This document shows, one piece after another, positions 8,175 to 17,051 of a stretch of DNA of 25,166 nucleotides (its first letter is position 1; each line of letters starts with the position of its first letter). Under the pieces are notes generated by a model. It was not told the DNA's origin. It did not search any database and saw nothing but the letters and a program-made list of their open reading frames with translations. The translations under genes and the position numbers were made by a program. This DNA comes from JBAYJY01 sp041664945. Its GTDB lineage: Bacteria > UBP15 > UBA6099. Where the stretch lies: contig JBAYJY010000057.1 in NCBI GenBank assembly GCA_041664945.1, positions 1-25,166 of the forward strand. The letters are read 5' to 3'.

Positions 8175-8448
8175 TCAAAATAAATTCAAGATATATATAA
8201 TGTAAAGGATTGAGCTTGTTCTTCAATTATGTATTTTCGTATTTTAATCATGCTCAAAAGTCGATGAAATATAACGATGTGGCTATTCTGACACAAAGAT
8301 ATATATAAGCCCACTTACGCACAAGTATTATCAATTATAGCTATGCATAGTTGTACGTATTATATAATATACATAAGATATATTATGCGGCGTTGTATAG
8401 CTATATGTCTTTTGTCGAGCGACTATATATATCTCACGGCGCCCTGTC
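8175..8448. repeat. AT-rich convergent spacer with repeated AAGATATATATAA motifs
   Basis: This spacer lies between two converging genes. AAGATATATATAA occurs exactly at 8188-8200 and 8296-8308; a related AAGATATATTA starts at 8375, and an inverted version (GAGATATATATAGTC) is read on the minus strand around 8421-8435. TATAGCTAT is repeated at 8337-8345 and about 8396-8404, and CTATGCATAG (8341-8350) is a palindrome. No coding frame and no convincing intrinsic terminator for either side was found. Confidence 0.5.
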
Positions 8449-8808
8449 TTATTTGTCGATAACGATAAAGTCTCCGTTTTTGATTCCATATTCTCTTATT
8501 GTTCCTGCCGGTAGCTCAATTAAATAACTCGGCGCTATTCTCGGCACAAACACGCGACCAGGTTTGATTGTGTCGGCAATGTCGCAAACGAAATTAGAAG
8601 AATTCAAACAAATGACATCGATCGGGAATTTCATGAAATGTGTATGGATTGCACGACAAGCAGCAAAGATCATGGCATCCATCGGTTTGAAAGCCCTTCT
8701 GAACATCAATCCGAGTAAACGCCGCCAAAAACCGCGGGCCATAAATGCGTTTACAGCCACGATTCTGATTGGGAGATACATCTGACTCGGATAATGGATC
8801 ATTTTCAT
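8449..8808 (-). CDS. DUF192 family protein
   Basis: 119 residues matching the DUF192 fold (PF02643 family): GFWRRLLGLMFRR near the N-terminus, then the hallmark IHTHFMKFPIDVICL, and a C-terminal strand region ending GIKNGDFIVIDK. Biochemical function of the family is not established. A Shine-Dalgarno AGGAGC (8816-8821) sits 7 bases before the ATG. No signal peptide is present. It follows tadC after 29 bp on the same strand, so it is probably the last gene of the pilus operon; DUF192 genes are known to me as occasional companions of Tad loci, but a role in piliation is inference. Confidence 0.85.
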   Translation of the reverse strand: MKMIHYPSQMYLPIRIVAVNAFMARGFWRRLLGLMFRRAFKPMDAMIFAACRAIHTHFMKFPIDVICLNSSNFVCDIADTIKPGRVFVPRIAPSYLIELPAGTIREYGIKNGDFIVIDK

Positions 8809-8837
8809 AATCTGCGCTCCTGATGTGTTTCATAATG

Positions 8838-9758
8838 TTATTGGGTTTTTAGATTTTCCATGATGCTTAGAACCGCTGGGCCCAGCAGGATTATGAAAAG
8901 CGTCGGGAATATGAAGAAAACTAATGGGAACAACAATTTGAGCGGCGCCTTCATTGCGATCTCCTCGGAACGCTGCCGGCGTTTAAGTCTCATGCTGTCC
9001 GATTGAACACGGAGCACATCTGCGATGCTGACGCCGAGTTGATCGGCTTGAATTAAAGCCGCGCAAAAAGATGTCAGGTCCGGCAACAGGATTCTGTCAG
9101 CAAGCGCGCGAAGCGATTCGCTTCGCTTTTTCCCAAGACGCATTTCCTGCAGGACACGCTTTATTTCTTCGGACATAGCGCCTTTCATTTTTTCCGAAGC
9201 ATGCATAAGAGCCTGTTCGAATCCAAGTCCGGCTTCGACACTTACGGTAAGCAGGTCCAATAAGTCGGGTAAATGGCTGCTAATATCGCATTTGCGCCTG
9301 TTTCCCGCCGATATAACTATTAAGTCGGGTAAAAACAGTCCTAATGCCGGGAAAACAATAAAATACAACATCATTTCAGTGATTTTAACATGAGCGAGCG
9401 ATGCGATTAGAACCGAAAAGCCCAAAAACGAAATTGCCGAGCAGCATTTAATGCCAAGATACATAAGCGGATCTGCTTTTAGATAACCGGCGCGTGTGAG
9501 TTTATGCGATATGCGTTCCTGAAATCCTCTCGGCGTATAGTTGCCGAGCAGTCTCCCGATTTTCAATATTACAGGCTTAATAACTCGTTCAAAAAACGAT
9601 TTCGACATCTCCATTTCTTCAAGCGAAATGCCATCGTTAGTGACGTCGAGCGTCTCGAGGCGCGAATGAAGCGAGCGCTTACGGGCGCGCGACTCGAAAA
9701 TGCCGTAGATGAAGAAGGCGCTCGAACAAAATACTAATGCGGAAAGTATTAGTTTCAT
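8838..9758 (-). CDS. tadC: Tad pilus inner-membrane platform protein TadC
   Basis: A type II secretion F-domain protein of 306 residues that forms, with TadB, the inner-membrane platform on which the TadA ATPase acts. Visible are an N-terminal membrane segment (LILSALVFCSSAFFIYGIF), two central hydrophobic segments (about residues 105-155, FLGFSVLIASLAHV and MLYFIVFPALGLFLP), the F-domain core (LPDLLDLLTVSVEAGLGFEQAL, then EMRLGKKRSESLRALADR) and a C-terminal segment (LLFPLVFFIFPTLFIILLGP). It starts 6 bp after the tadB stop, with AAGGTG about 9 bases before the ATG. Assignment as TadC rather than TadB rests on gene order and C-terminal architecture. Confidence 0.92.
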   Translation of the reverse strand: MKLILSALVFCSSAFFIYGIFESRARKRSLHSRLETLDVTNDGISLEEMEMSKSFFERVIKPVILKIGRLLGNYTPRGFQERISHKLTRAGYLKADPLMYLGIKCCSAISFLGFSVLIASLAHVKITEMMLYFIVFPALGLFLPDLIVISAGNRRKCDISSHLPDLLDLLTVSVEAGLGFEQALMHASEKMKGAMSEEIKRVLQEMRLGKKRSESLRALADRILLPDLTSFCAALIQADQLGVSIADVLRVQSDSMRLKRRQRSEEIAMKAPLKLLFPLVFFIFPTLFIILLGPAVLSIMENLKTQ

Positions 9759-9764
9759 GGCTCA

Positions 9765-10712
9765 TCACACCTTTATGTCGACGATTTTACGTATGAGCAA
9801 CATGCCTATCATCTGCATGACGGCCGCGAAAAGAACCAAAATACGGCCGACAGGATGTTTGAAAAGCAATGAAATGTAGTCAGGGTTTATAAGAAAAAGG
9901 AATGCGCCGAGAGCGACTGGAAGAAGGCTGAGAATAGTTCCAGAGAGTCTGCCTTGTGCGGTGAGTGTTTTTATCTGTCCTTTGATCCGGACCCGTTCGC
10001 GGATAGTATGCGCTATCTTATCGAGCACTTCCGACAGGTTGCCGCCGACCTCGCGCTGTATGTTGACGCTTGTCATGATGAGATCAAGGTCGTCGTTCCC
10101 TGCCCGCTCGATCAGTCCGTTGACAGCCTGTTCAAACGAGATGCCGAGTTTAATTTCCTGAAGCGTTTTATGGAATTCCTCGGAGATCGGCGGAGCAAGT
10201 TCCCGCGCTACGAGGTCGATTGACTGCAGGAAACTGTAACCTGATTTCAGCGAGTTCGATATAAGCGTCACGGCATCGAGAAGTTGCTCGGCAAATAATT
10301 TTCTTCTTGCCGCCTGCCGCTTCTTTAAATATATGAAGGGAAATGAAACGCCGGCGGCGACAAGGAAGAACGTCAGCGTTGTATTGTCGGTAAACAGTAG
10401 GACCAACAGCGGAACGAAAGTAGCGGAAAGAATCAGAATAACTATGAACTCCGAGACTTTCAGCGACCAGTTTGCGCGATTGAGCTCTCTTTTTATGAAG
10501 TTCACAGCGCTTTTGCCGCGCAGGGATTTATCAATGTTGGCGAAAATGCTCTTTCCATTTTTTTTCGTTCTCGCTTCTTTTGATTCAGATGCCGGAGGGC
10601 GATATGAATCCAGTCTTTGCTTAAGGACAACCCTACGCTTACGGACGCTGAAGAAGACCGCAATATATGCGATGAGCGTAATGCCTATGAATATCATTGT
10701 CGCGGTTACCAC
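9765..10712 (-). CDS. tadB: Tad pilus inner-membrane platform protein TadB
   Basis: 315 residues, type II secretion F-domain, partner of TadC. Membrane segments: TATMIFIGITLIAYIAVFF at the N-terminus, FIVILILSATFVPLLVLLF and TLTFFLVAAGVSFPFIYL in the middle, and LSLLPVALGAFLFLI plus a further segment at the C-terminus. The F-domain reads LLDAVTLISNSLKSGYSFLQS, then EIKLGISFEQAVNGL. The start is GTG at 10712: the AGGAGG Shine-Dalgarno (10719-10724) is 6 bases upstream and overlaps the cpaF stop codon, implying translational coupling. The downstream ATG at residue 6 is less well spaced. Confidence 0.92.
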   Translation of the reverse strand: MVTATMIFIGITLIAYIAVFFSVRKRRVVLKQRLDSYRPPASESKEARTKKNGKSIFANIDKSLRGKSAVNFIKRELNRANWSLKVSEFIVILILSATFVPLLVLLFTDNTTLTFFLVAAGVSFPFIYLKKRQAARRKLFAEQLLDAVTLISNSLKSGYSFLQSIDLVARELAPPISEEFHKTLQEIKLGISFEQAVNGLIERAGNDDLDLIMTSVNIQREVGGNLSEVLDKIAHTIRERVRIKGQIKTLTAQGRLSGTILSLLPVALGAFLFLINPDYISLLFKHPVGRILVLFAAVMQMIGMLLIRKIVDIKV

Positions 10713-10722
10713 GGCAGGCCTC

Positions 10723-12081
10723 CTAAATTTTTTGAAAAACAGAGAGCGGCATTTTTATGCCGGCTGCCTTAAATTGTTCGACAAATTTCGGCACTATGCC
10801 GGTCGGTTGCAGAAAACCGAGAATATTTCCTTCATCGTCGACACCCGTGCGTTCGAATTTGAAAATGTCCTGAAGGGTGATGATATCGTTCTCCATGCCT
10901 ACTATTTCAGTGATGTTTGTAAGGCGGCGCTTTCCGTCTTTCATGCGTTCTTGATGGACGATCAGGTCAAGAGCAGAAGCGATCTGCTCGCGGATTGCCC
11001 GTAGAGGGAGGTCCATTCCAGCCATCAGAACCATCGTCTCAAGGCGCGCCAGCATGTCACGAGGCGTATTTGCATGGCCGGTCGTGAGAGAACCGTCATG
11101 GCCCGTGTTCATAGCCTGAAGCATATCAAGCGCCTCGCCGCCACGGACCTCTCCGACGACAATCCTGTCAGGCCGCATACGCAGACAGTTCCTCACGAGG
11201 TCGCGGATGCTGATTGTCCCCTTCCCTTCTATGTTCGCGGGACGGCTTTCGAGAGTCACCACATGCTCCTGCCTAAGTTGAATTTCAGCCGCGTCCTCCA
11301 CCGTTACAATACGCTCGTCGGATGGTATGAATGAGGAAAGCACGTTAAGCGTCGTCGTTTTTCCGGAGCCTGTGCCTCCCGAAACAATTATGTTCAGCCG
11401 CGCTTTGACGCACGCCTCAATGAATGTCGCAATTTCCAGCGTAAGCGTCCCGAATTTTATCAGGTCTTCGACTTGATAAGGGTCTTTAGAAAATTTACGG
11501 ATAGTCAGGCACGGGCCTGAGAGAGAGAGCGGCGGTATGATTGCGTTTACGCGCGATCCGTCTTTCAGACGCGCGTCCACCATTGGCGACGATTCATCAA
11601 TGCGGCGCCCTATCGGGGACACGATACGTTCTATTATTCGCAACACATGGGTTTTGTCCCTGAATTTCCTATCCGTCAAAACAAGTTTGCCTCGTATTTC
11701 GACATATATCTGTTTTGGGCCGTTGACCATCACTTCAGTGACTTCCGGATCGCGCAACAGCGGCTCGATTGGTCCGAGGCCGAGGACTTCGTTGCTCAAT
11801 TCATCTATAAGAACGTCTCTTTCGGAGCGCGAAATGACCGTGTTCCCCTGCTCCACCATGTTGTCCAACGCCGACCCGATAGCCCGGCGGGTTTTTTCCT
11901 CGCCGACATCTCCGAATAGAATGTCGTCGCCGAGTTCCTCTATCAGCTTTTCGTGAACTCGCTGCTGGAGGCCGGCCATAGCGGTTTCTTTCGGTGTCTG
12001 AACAGTCGCGGCTGTCTTTCCGGCAAGCGATTCCGCTTCATTTTTCGCCGCTGTTGTTTTTACTCGTGCCAAGAGTCCCAT
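10723..12081 (-). CDS. cpaF: Tad pilus motor ATPase CpaF/TadA
   Basis: Cytoplasmic secretion-family ATPase that powers Flp pilus assembly. 452 residues, typical length. An N-terminal helical domain (1-115) is followed by GLGPIEPLLRDPEVTEVMVNG (101-121), the Walker A GGTGSGKT (235-242), the Asp box VEDAAEIQL (261-269), the Walker-B-like RIVVGEVRGGEA (306-317) and the His box TGHANTPRD (334-342). All catalytic elements are present. A strong AAGGAGG (12090-12096) lies 8 bases before the ATG. It sits between cpaE and tadB in the usual Tad order. Confidence 0.97.
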   Translation of the reverse strand: MGLLARVKTTAAKNEAESLAGKTAATVQTPKETAMAGLQQRVHEKLIEELGDDILFGDVGEEKTRRAIGSALDNMVEQGNTVISRSERDVLIDELSNEVLGLGPIEPLLRDPEVTEVMVNGPKQIYVEIRGKLVLTDRKFRDKTHVLRIIERIVSPIGRRIDESSPMVDARLKDGSRVNAIIPPLSLSGPCLTIRKFSKDPYQVEDLIKFGTLTLEIATFIEACVKARLNIIVSGGTGSGKTTTLNVLSSFIPSDERIVTVEDAAEIQLRQEHVVTLESRPANIEGKGTISIRDLVRNCLRMRPDRIVVGEVRGGEALDMLQAMNTGHDGSLTTGHANTPRDMLARLETMVLMAGMDLPLRAIREQIASALDLIVHQERMKDGKRRLTNITEIVGMENDIITLQDIFKFERTGVDDEGNILGFLQPTGIVPKFVEQFKAAGIKMPLSVFQKI

Positions 12082-12100
12082 GATAAGGGCCTCCTTTCAT

Positions 12101-13315
12101 TTACTTACTTGTCCCGCTCCGGAACAGCTTATTCCAGAACGAAACCCGCGACTCCCGCTTTGTTTCCGTTCCGGCTGTGGTTAACGCCATTTCCAATATC
12201 GCGCGCGAAAATTTGCTTTTAGGCGATGCCGCAACCGCGGGGGCGCCGGTGTTCAGCGATGGCACGACTATGTTCCCGTCGCTCGGTATGTTGTATTTGA
12301 TTTTTATATTGCACAATTTTTCAATATCCTCTTTGCTTATTCCGGCCTTGCTGTCGCTTCTGTTGAGAACAACTTTCAACTTGTCCGCAGGGTATTCAAG
12401 CGAGTTGAGCATGACATCGATAGAACTTTTCAAATTTTTTACTGCGAGAATTAGCGGAGTGACGATCAAAAATATTTCGTGGCTTTTATCGAGCGCTGAT
12501 AGTGAGATATCATGGAACGAAGCGGCGGTATCAATGACCAAATAATCGAAACGCCGCGAAATAGCGTCAATAATTTTCCCGACCGTTTCCGCGCCGATAA
12601 GTTCGGCTTCCTCCGGTCTTGCCGGCGCTGAGAGAAGCGAGAGATTCTCGTTGAAGGACGAAAGATAAGAAAGAATATCATCGCCTTCCGCGCCGCCTGC
12701 CGATATAAGGTCAGAAATTGTCGCGCGTGGTTTGACGTTCAGAATAAGCGCGAGATCGCCGAACTGAAGATCGAGATCGAGAAGGCAGACTTTTTTCGAT
12801 TTATCGAGTTGCGAGAGGGCAAGCGCGAAATTAGATGCGAGAGCGCTCTTGCCGACGCCTCCTTTTGTCGCAAAAAACGTAAAGATTTTCGATTCTTTCG
12901 CGTCGCCTGCGTCCGGCGCCGGATTCACATCAGAAGCGCCTGCCGGGAGTTTCTGAACATCGGCGGCGCGCTTGAATACTTCGGAGAGGTCGCTTGATGT
13001 GAACGGGCGCACGAGATAGTCCTTTGCGCCTGCCCGCATTGCGATTCTGATATTCTCCGGATTGTCGCTGTCGGCAATAAAGACCACATAAGGGCCGAGC
13101 GCGGCAAGCAACGTTCCGTTGCCGTTCGATGAAACGTCGTATTCGTCGAAATCAACGAAAACAACATCGAGCAGTTCGCGGGATCGCGCTCGCTTCAGAT
13201 CGCCTACGTTTTGTAGCGGTGAAAGCATCTCGATATTGTCGCAGCGAGTGAGCTCCCTGTTCAGGTCATCCCAGCCGCGAGCGCTGACGATCGCTGCAAG
13301 TTGTTTTTTATCCAC
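12101..13315 (-). CDS. cpaE: Tad pilus localisation ATPase CpaE/TadZ
   Basis: About 404 residues. Residues ~1-125 form a degenerate receiver-like domain (LLDVVFVDFDEYD, then AMRAGAKDYLVRPF). After a linker comes a ParA/MinD-type ATPase domain with deviant Walker A KGGVGKS (~151-157) and LLDLDLQFGDLAL. In studied systems the family localises Tad machinery to a pole. I chose GTG at 13315 as the start: GAGGG lies about 8 bases upstream. A TTG 72 bases earlier (13387) is in frame but would overlap the secretin gene by 38 bp and add a very basic tail with no good ribosome-binding site. With GTG the gap to the secretin stop is 34 bp. Confidence 0.93.
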   Translation of the reverse strand: MDKKQLAAIVSARGWDDLNRELTRCDNIEMLSPLQNVGDLKRARSRELLDVVFVDFDEYDVSSNGNGTLLAALGPYVVFIADSDNPENIRIAMRAGAKDYLVRPFTSSDLSEVFKRAADVQKLPAGASDVNPAPDAGDAKESKIFTFFATKGGVGKSALASNFALALSQLDKSKKVCLLDLDLQFGDLALILNVKPRATISDLISAGGAEGDDILSYLSSFNENLSLLSAPARPEEAELIGAETVGKIIDAISRRFDYLVIDTAASFHDISLSALDKSHEIFLIVTPLILAVKNLKSSIDVMLNSLEYPADKLKVVLNRSDSKAGISKEDIEKLCNIKIKYNIPSDGNIVVPSLNTGAPAVAASPKSKFSRAILEMALTTAGTETKRESRVSFWNKLFRSGTSK

Positions 13316-13349
13316 GGCGGCACCCTCGCTTCCAGTCGTTTTCCGGCGC

Positions 13350-14654
13350 TTATTTCGTTTCGCCGGGCTGTGTTTCAGTTTCTGCAAATCCGAATCGTGA
13401 CAGGTCCGGAGGAATATTGTTGTCGATTATGTGCGTTGTGATAACTATGACAAGTTCGTTTGTCTGATTGGTCGTGCGTTTTTTTCTGAAAAGTTTTCCA
13501 ATGACAGGGAGATCGCCAAGCCCAGGCGTTTTACTGTTTGTCATCGTTTCCTCGTTTTTCTGAAGGCCGCCGATCATGACGGTTTCGCCGTCCTGAACGC
13601 GCACTTCGGACATTGCTTCGCGCGTTGAGATGATTGGAGCCGCGTTGTTGCTTGAAGATTGCGGATCGCCGACCCAGCCGGAGATATTGCTTACTTCCGG
13701 TTTCAGCCAAAGCGTGATTGAACGGTCGTGGCCGACGCGCGGCGTCACAGCGAGAATGATTCCTGTGTTGATATAGTTGAATGAGACGAGCCCTTTTTCG
13801 CTGTCGCGCGTTGCGACAGGATATTTTTCGCCGGCGAGAATCCAAGCGGTGTTGCCGTCGAGCACTGAAATCTTAGGGCTGACGAGAGTGCGGCCAACGC
13901 TCGCCGTGCGCAGCATGTCCAGCGTGATTGTAAAACGTTTGGCGAGATCCGAGAAAGTATCGAAAGCGGCGTTAAAAGACGGAGCGTCACCGGTGAAATC
14001 GCCTTTAACGTTAGCGCTCCCTTTTTGCGCCGAGAGCATGGCGCCGAGACGCTTGAGATCGTCTTTAGTCATCTCGATAACCTTTGCCTCTATCATTATC
14101 TGCCTCAGCGGTTTATCAATCTCATCGAGAATAGAGGCGGCGGCAGCGATGTCGGCACGAGAGCCCTGCATAAGAACGCGGTTACGATTGACATCGACAG
14201 AGAAGCGGTTTGCGCCGAGTATCGGAGTTAGCATTGCCTGAAGATTTGCCACGTTCGCGGCGTCGGCTTTAGTTTCGAGGCCGTTCAACTCACCGTTATA
14301 GGTTGTAGTTTTAAGAGTGTAATGCTTCAAAGGATACTCAAGGCGTTCGTAGCGCGACGAATCGCTTGAGACAGTGATTTCATAGAGCGACGGTTTGTCG
14401 CCAGAGGCGTCCCAAGTAGCGAGCGATGTTACGCCTGGCCTTTTAGCGTTGACGGCGAATTCGTCCGGTTTCTCCGGGAACGTGGACACGTCGGCGATAT
14501 CCGGGTTGCCGATCGCCAACCGGGTCAGGCCGGCAACACGCATGATCATTGTTTCGCCGGCGAAAATCTCGATTGTCTTGCGCGCTTCATCCGCGAAAAC
14601 CGCGCTGCAAAGAAGAGCTAACATGATTGTTGCGATGTAGAATTTAGTTTTCAT
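13350..14654 (-). CDS. cpaC: Tad pilus outer-membrane secretin CpaC/RcpA
   Basis: Forms the outer-membrane channel for the Flp pilus. 434 residues from ATG 14654, with a Sec signal peptide (MKTKFYIATIMLALLCSAVFA, cut before DEARK). The N-domain carries RLAIGNPDIADVSTF and KRPGVTSLATWD. A BON/N1-like region (~residues 105-175) follows. The C-terminal secretin domain contains VLDGNTAWILAGEKYPV, VTPRVGHDRSITLWLKPEVS, QDGETVMIGGL and TPGLGDLPVIGKLFRKK, the classic secretin end motif. A further in-frame ATG at 14678 lacks spacing to a ribosome-binding site, whereas AAGGTG (14661-14666) is 7 bases from 14654. It overlaps the end of cpaB by 11 bp. No separate pilotin gene was seen. Confidence 0.95.
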   Translation of the reverse strand: MKTKFYIATIMLALLCSAVFADEARKTIEIFAGETMIMRVAGLTRLAIGNPDIADVSTFPEKPDEFAVNAKRPGVTSLATWDASGDKPSLYEITVSSDSSRYERLEYPLKHYTLKTTTYNGELNGLETKADAANVANLQAMLTPILGANRFSVDVNRNRVLMQGSRADIAAAASILDEIDKPLRQIMIEAKVIEMTKDDLKRLGAMLSAQKGSANVKGDFTGDAPSFNAAFDTFSDLAKRFTITLDMLRTASVGRTLVSPKISVLDGNTAWILAGEKYPVATRDSEKGLVSFNYINTGIILAVTPRVGHDRSITLWLKPEVSNISGWVGDPQSSSNNAAPIISTREAMSEVRVQDGETVMIGGLQKNEETMTNSKTPGLGDLPVIGKLFRKKRTTNQTNELVIVITTHIIDNNIPPDLSRFGFAETETQPGETK

Positions 14655-15663
14655 GGAATTCACCTTTTTCCGCTGCATATTTGTCCGGCTCGCCGCTGGC
14701 AGCCGTCATGCTTTCAATTTTCGAGCCGCGCATTATATAAACCACACGCGCGGCCTCTCTATGAGTCTCAGGTTGTATATCCACGCGTTCTGACGTCCGC
14801 GCATTCGCTTTAGCCGATGCGACTTGTTTCTCAGGCTGAGGCGCCGACGCTCGAGCGACCGAGCCGAAGTTCGATTTAACGACTTTAAATCCGAATTCCT
14901 TCGCAAGATCGCCGGTGACTGCGATTTCCTTATCGGCGGACTTTGCGATTTTCTGTTCGAGAGGCGAGTGCAGCGCGAATTTTATCTGGCCTATTGATTC
15001 CGCGAGAGTCAGCTTGACGCAATCCGCCGCTGACACGGCCAGCGTCAGCGTCTGGTAACCTTTCACATTCTCGACCGACCCGGTTACTTTGCTTACGCCT
15101 GATTTTTCCTTTTCGTTTTCGAGCTGAGCGTCTGTGGCGAGAATCAGCGCTTTTCTCAAAAGAGTGAAAGTGACATTTTCGCCCGCGACTTGAGAGTTCA
15201 GATAGACAATGACGTCAACATAATCGCCGGGTTGTAGCATGTTTGCTACGGAATTGGTGTCGGTTGCGCCGATAGTGACCGCGCGCATGTCGGGAGGAAG
15301 AATAAAACTTAGTTCGGACGGCGTATCTTTGTCTCGAAGGTTGGGCGCGAGAAGGATCTGGCCTTTCAGCAACCTGTCGCTGGTGATGCGGCCAACCGCT
15401 GATTTTACATTCGTTATCGTTTGCGGATGAGCGATCGACACAGGCACATTAACTGTAGAGAGCATGTCTTTTGTAATAACGGTTCTGCGCGGAACGTCTT
15501 TCATCACGAACACGCAAGGTTTCGTTTGGGATGCGACAGGCGCGGAATCAGCCGCTTGTCTGCGGCCGCGCAGCGCGTGGCCGCCCGAGTAGAGGTAAAA
15601 GAAGCCGGCGGCTGCGAGTCCTAAGGCCAGCGAGATTATGATTATCCATTTTTCCTTTAACAT
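14644..15663 (-). CDS. cpaB: Tad pilus assembly protein CpaB/RcpC
   Basis: A periplasmic, membrane-anchored Tad component with an SAF-type domain. 339 residues from ATG 15663, with AAGGGA about 7 bases upstream. One N-terminal membrane segment (WIIIISLALGLAAAGFFYLY) is followed by the SAF region (FVMKDVPRRTVITKDMLS and VGRITSDRLLKGQILLAPNL). The RcpC-like beta domain (LSFILPPDMRAVTI and MLQPGDYVDVIVYLNS) comes next. A long variable C-terminal tail rich in Ala/Ser/Lys is unlike any conserved domain I know. Longer in-frame starts up to 15876 would run into tadG and prepend a non-membrane sequence, so they were rejected. Confidence 0.92.
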   Translation of the reverse strand: MLKEKWIIIISLALGLAAAGFFYLYSGGHALRGRRQAADSAPVASQTKPCVFVMKDVPRRTVITKDMLSTVNVPVSIAHPQTITNVKSAVGRITSDRLLKGQILLAPNLRDKDTPSELSFILPPDMRAVTIGATDTNSVANMLQPGDYVDVIVYLNSQVAGENVTFTLLRKALILATDAQLENEKEKSGVSKVTGSVENVKGYQTLTLAVSAADCVKLTLAESIGQIKFALHSPLEQKIAKSADKEIAVTGDLAKEFGFKVVKSNFGSVARASAPQPEKQVASAKANARTSERVDIQPETHREAARVVYIMRGSKIESMTAASGEPDKYAAEKGEFHEN

Positions 15664-15682
15664 GATGTTCCCTTCTTTCATT

Positions 15683-17041
15683 TTATTTGACGAGCCGGAC
15701 GAATCCCGGCTGGCCGGCGCCGGTTCCTTCGAACCACATAGTCCATACAGAAGTGTCCTGAAGGCCGGCGGTATATGTAGCGGTCCATTTGCCGCCTGTA
15801 TATCCGTCGGGGATTGATATGATGTCTTCCTTCCATTTTCCGTTGTCCGAGAGAATGCCGCTCCACTGGCTTGCAAGCGAATCGCAGCGATAGGTGATTG
15901 ATTTCGCGCCGACGTCTGTATCGAACTTATTAATGTGCATCTTAGCTCCTGCTGCTTCCGCTCCTACTGTGCCGAGGACGACCGTTACGGCGCCGGAACC
16001 GTTGAAGTTCATCGGCATTGCGCCTATTGCGGTTATGCTCGTGCCGTTGTTCGGATTGAACGTCGACACTGGCGGTCCTGCGCGAAGATTGAAACCGTTT
16101 TCCGACGATCCGTCTGATGATTGAACGTTCAATCTGTAGCGGCCTGTTCCATAGTTGCCTACATTGAATTCAAATCCGGCGGGAGTGACCCATTTCATGT
16201 CGGTTGAGGTCACCTGCGGTCCGTAAGTCGCCTTAGCGATCAGAACATCGTCGCTGAGATCTTCCGGCGTATTGTCCGCTGCGTACAGAGAATAAACAGT
16301 AGTGTTGCGCCTATTCGCAGGTTGCGGATGGCTGCCGCCGGGAGCGCTTCTTATTTCGTCGATGCGCAGGCCGGCCGCAGCGTCGTCGCCGCCATTGTTC
16401 CATGTATCCGGATCGAAAATCTGCACTCGCATCCAGTTGCTTCCGTTTATTGTGTAGTAATTCTGAGGCACGTTAATTGCGAAATTGTAGCCGCTTTCCT
16501 TGTAGTCAGGATTAGTTTGTCCGTTGTCGAGCCATCGCGGCGAATAAGCGTCGCCGTATGAATAATAGGCGTACGGTCCAAATACAGAAAGCGTAACAAT
16601 TCCATTTGCGCCATACTCGCCGCCGCCGGTGATATTAATAGGCAGGTAAGAGTTATATTCAGCGACAGAAGACACGGAGACATTCGACTTCATGATTCCA
16701 ACAAGAGGCGCGAGGAGATGGAGAGAAGGCTGAGATATCTCGACAACATACCAGTTGGATTTCTGATCTGAAGGATAAGCGGCGACTGAAATTTCATCGG
16801 CTCCGTTTGTGAAACCATTTCGGCCCGCGAAATCGAGGGCGGACTGATGAGCGATCAGGGGATATTGCAGGTCGCGAACAGCGGCGAGCGCCGCCGCGTC
16901 CGCCGCGCGCTGCATTCGCGACTTAAGCAAAAACGCACGGCCCATATCGAAAGACAGCGCCATCGCTCCCGCCAATACGCCGATCAGCAGCACATATATC
17001 GCCAAGCTCTGTCCTTTTTCGTTTTTAAGAAGCGCATGCAT
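15683..17041 (-). CDS. TadG-like minor pilin protein with a large exported C-terminal region
   Basis: 452 residues. Residues 1-60 match the TadE/TadG-like N-terminus: KNEKGQSLAIYVLLIGVLAGAMALSFDMGRAF is a single membrane anchor, followed by KSRMQRAADAAALAAVRDL. The rest (about 130-452) is predicted to lie outside the inner membrane and is rich in Gly, Asn, Ser, Tyr and Trp (WMRVQIFDPDTWNNGGDD, TVYSLYAADNTPEDLSDD). It contains no von Willebrand A MIDAS motif that I can see, unlike many TadG proteins. It may be a pilus tip or surface adhesin; that is inference. GAGG lies about 9 bases before the ATG. It follows tadE by 10 bp and precedes cpaB by 19 bp. Confidence 0.8.
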   Translation of the reverse strand: MHALLKNEKGQSLAIYVLLIGVLAGAMALSFDMGRAFLLKSRMQRAADAAALAAVRDLQYPLIAHQSALDFAGRNGFTNGADEISVAAYPSDQKSNWYVVEISQPSLHLLAPLVGIMKSNVSVSSVAEYNSYLPINITGGGEYGANGIVTLSVFGPYAYYSYGDAYSPRWLDNGQTNPDYKESGYNFAINVPQNYYTINGSNWMRVQIFDPDTWNNGGDDAAAGLRIDEIRSAPGGSHPQPANRRNTTVYSLYAADNTPEDLSDDVLIAKATYGPQVTSTDMKWVTPAGFEFNVGNYGTGRYRLNVQSSDGSSENGFNLRAGPPVSTFNPNNGTSITAIGAMPMNFNGSGAVTVVLGTVGAEAAGAKMHINKFDTDVGAKSITYRCDSLASQWSGILSDNGKWKEDIISIPDGYTGGKWTATYTAGLQDTSVWTMWFEGTGAGQPGFVRLVK

Positions 17042-17051
17042 AATATTCGCC

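Noticed and set aside
8175..8448. CRISPR array or small mobile element in the AT-rich spacer
   Set aside because: Repeats are few, short, simple in sequence and irregularly spaced; no terminal repeats, transposase or cas gene nearby.
10333..11004. 223-residue plus-strand open frame across tadB and cpaF
   Set aside because: It is antisense to two clear Tad genes and crosses their junction; no protein motif.
13316..13387. N-terminal extension of cpaE from a TTG codon
   Set aside because: It overlaps the secretin gene by 38 bp and lacks a spaced ribosome-binding site, while GTG at 13315 has a good one.
15664..15876. 71-residue N-terminal extension of cpaB
   Set aside because: It lies over the 3' end of the tadG-like gene and would bury the membrane anchor; ATG 15663 has a clear ribosome-binding site.
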